Shown here one piece after another: positions 5,452 to 6,026 of a stretch of DNA of 6,026 bases. How positions within the stretch are numbered: the first letter of the stretch is position 1; the number at the start of each line of letters is the position of its first letter. Below the pieces are notes generated by a model. It worked only from the letters and a program-made list of their open reading frames with translations, had not been told where the DNA came from and made no database searches. This stretch comes from an uncultured Methylobacillus sp. (GTDB lineage: Bacteria > Pseudomonadota > Gammaproteobacteria > Burkholderiales > Methylophilaceae), in NCBI GenBank assembly GCA_946481235.1, contig CAMLME010000115.1:1-6026 (forward strand), read 5' to 3'. The translations under genes were made by a program, and so were the position numbers.

Positions 5452-6026
5452 TCAGGGCTTATCCAGCGAACCGACAGATTTCGGATAAGTGACGATACCC
5501 CATGGCATTTCCTTGTCGCCGATATGTTTGGTGACTTCCAGTTTCTTGGCATCGATCACCAGTACTTCGTCGGACCTGCCGCAAGCCAGCAAGAGGTTCT
5601 GGCTATCCGGTGTAAAGCTGAAATGCCAGCAGCGGTCGCCGGTGGTGACGCTTTTCACTTTCTTGAAGCTTTTTGCGTCATACACTTCCAGGGTCTTTTC
5701 CTTGGAAGCTGCCACGTAGATGTTCTTGCCAGCGGGGTCGAACGAAATACCGTAAGGCGCCTTGCCGGTATCCACGGTTCTCACCGCATTGAAGTCCTTG
5801 TCCAGCACCAGGAATTTATTCCCGTACTCCAGCGTCGAGACGTAGAACGTGCCATCGGGCGATACCTTGATGCCGCGTGGGCGATCGCCGTACTTGGAGG
5901 TGTGTATGGTCTTCAGCAGTTTGCCCGACGTAATGTCGTGGACGGTGATGGTGTTATCCGCTTCGTTGGTAATCACGAGCTTCTTGCCGTCCTTGGAAAA
6001 CTCGATGCCTTCGGTTTCCGGGCCGC
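5452..6026 (-). CDS. YVTN/YncE-like beta-propeller protein, C-terminal part
   Basis: The 3' part of a gene that enters from the right edge; 190 residues before the TGA are visible. The protein shows propeller repeats of about 40-45 residues, each with a G-I/F-x-F/V-S/D-P-D/A-G turn followed by a strand and a V/L-x-D-x-K unit: EGIEFSKDGKKLVITNEADN, RGIKVSPDGTFYVSTLEYGN, YGISFDPAGKNIYVAASKEK, HFSFTPDSQNLLLACGRSDE, then a last MPWGIVTYP blade edge and a GSLDKP end. At least four blades are present. The family is usually periplasmic, and many members sit near quinoprotein or cytochrome genes. The N-terminus and any signal peptide are outside the window, so location and partners cannot be judged. 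The GTG at 5976 is an internal Val codon, since the frame stays open to the edge. The gene converges on the Yip1-DUF6494 unit. The substrate is unknown. Confidence 0.87.
   Translation of the reverse strand, partial: GPETEGIEFSKDGKKLVITNEADNTITVHDITSGKLLKTIHTSKYGDRPRGIKVSPDGTFYVSTLEYGNKFLVLDKDFNAVRTVDTGKAPYGISFDPAGKNIYVAASKEKTLEVYDAKSFKKVKSVTTGDRCWHFSFTPDSQNLLLACGRSDEVLVIDAKKLEVTKHIGDKEMPWGIVTYPKSVGSLDKP

Overview
The window looks like ordinary chromosome of a betaproteobacterium, probably of the Nitrosomonadales type. This is inferred from protein style: a caa3-type CoxB, a CoxA with the D-I-Q-L-Q-D-T-Y-Y signature, a Yip1/DUF6494 pair, and DUF2244 just before coxB. I cannot name a species. 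There are no insertion sequences, CRISPR arrays, RNA genes or other signs of a mobile region.

Left two thirds (1-4296, minus strand): a tight respiratory gene cluster. Read in its own direction the order is DUF2244 membrane protein, coxB, coxA, coxC, and then the start of a small DUF1269-like gene that runs off the left edge. The first three gaps are 13, 12 (overlapping signals) and 21 bases, and each gene has its own ribosome binding site, so this is very likely one operon. The genes encode subunits II, I and III of a heme-copper cytochrome c oxidase. Subunit II carries an extra C-terminal c-type heme domain (caa3 type). Subunit I has the complete D- and K-channel residues of a type A1 oxidase. 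The enzyme takes electrons from cytochrome c, reduces O2 to water and pumps protons. The CuB chaperone gene ctaG (cox11), often between coxA and coxC in relatives, is not in this stretch.

Middle (4297-4479): an AT-rich divergent control region of about 180 bases. It holds a 25-base element resembling an IscR/Rrf2-type operator, overlapping candidate promoters in both directions. This is the most interesting non-coding signal in the window.

Right third (4480-6026): on the plus strand, a five-helix Yip1-family membrane protein is followed by a 68-residue DUF6494 protein, likely co-transcribed. They converge on the 3' part of a minus-strand YVTN/YncE-like beta-propeller gene that runs off the right edge. 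A long perfect hairpin with a branched-looking loop lies between the converging genes and is probably a bidirectional terminator.

I see no clearly new biological system. The points worth a second look are the putative iron-sulfur or redox operator over the oxidase promoter, the DUF2244-cox linkage, the missing ctaG, and a His-to-Gln change at the Mg/Mn site of CoxA.
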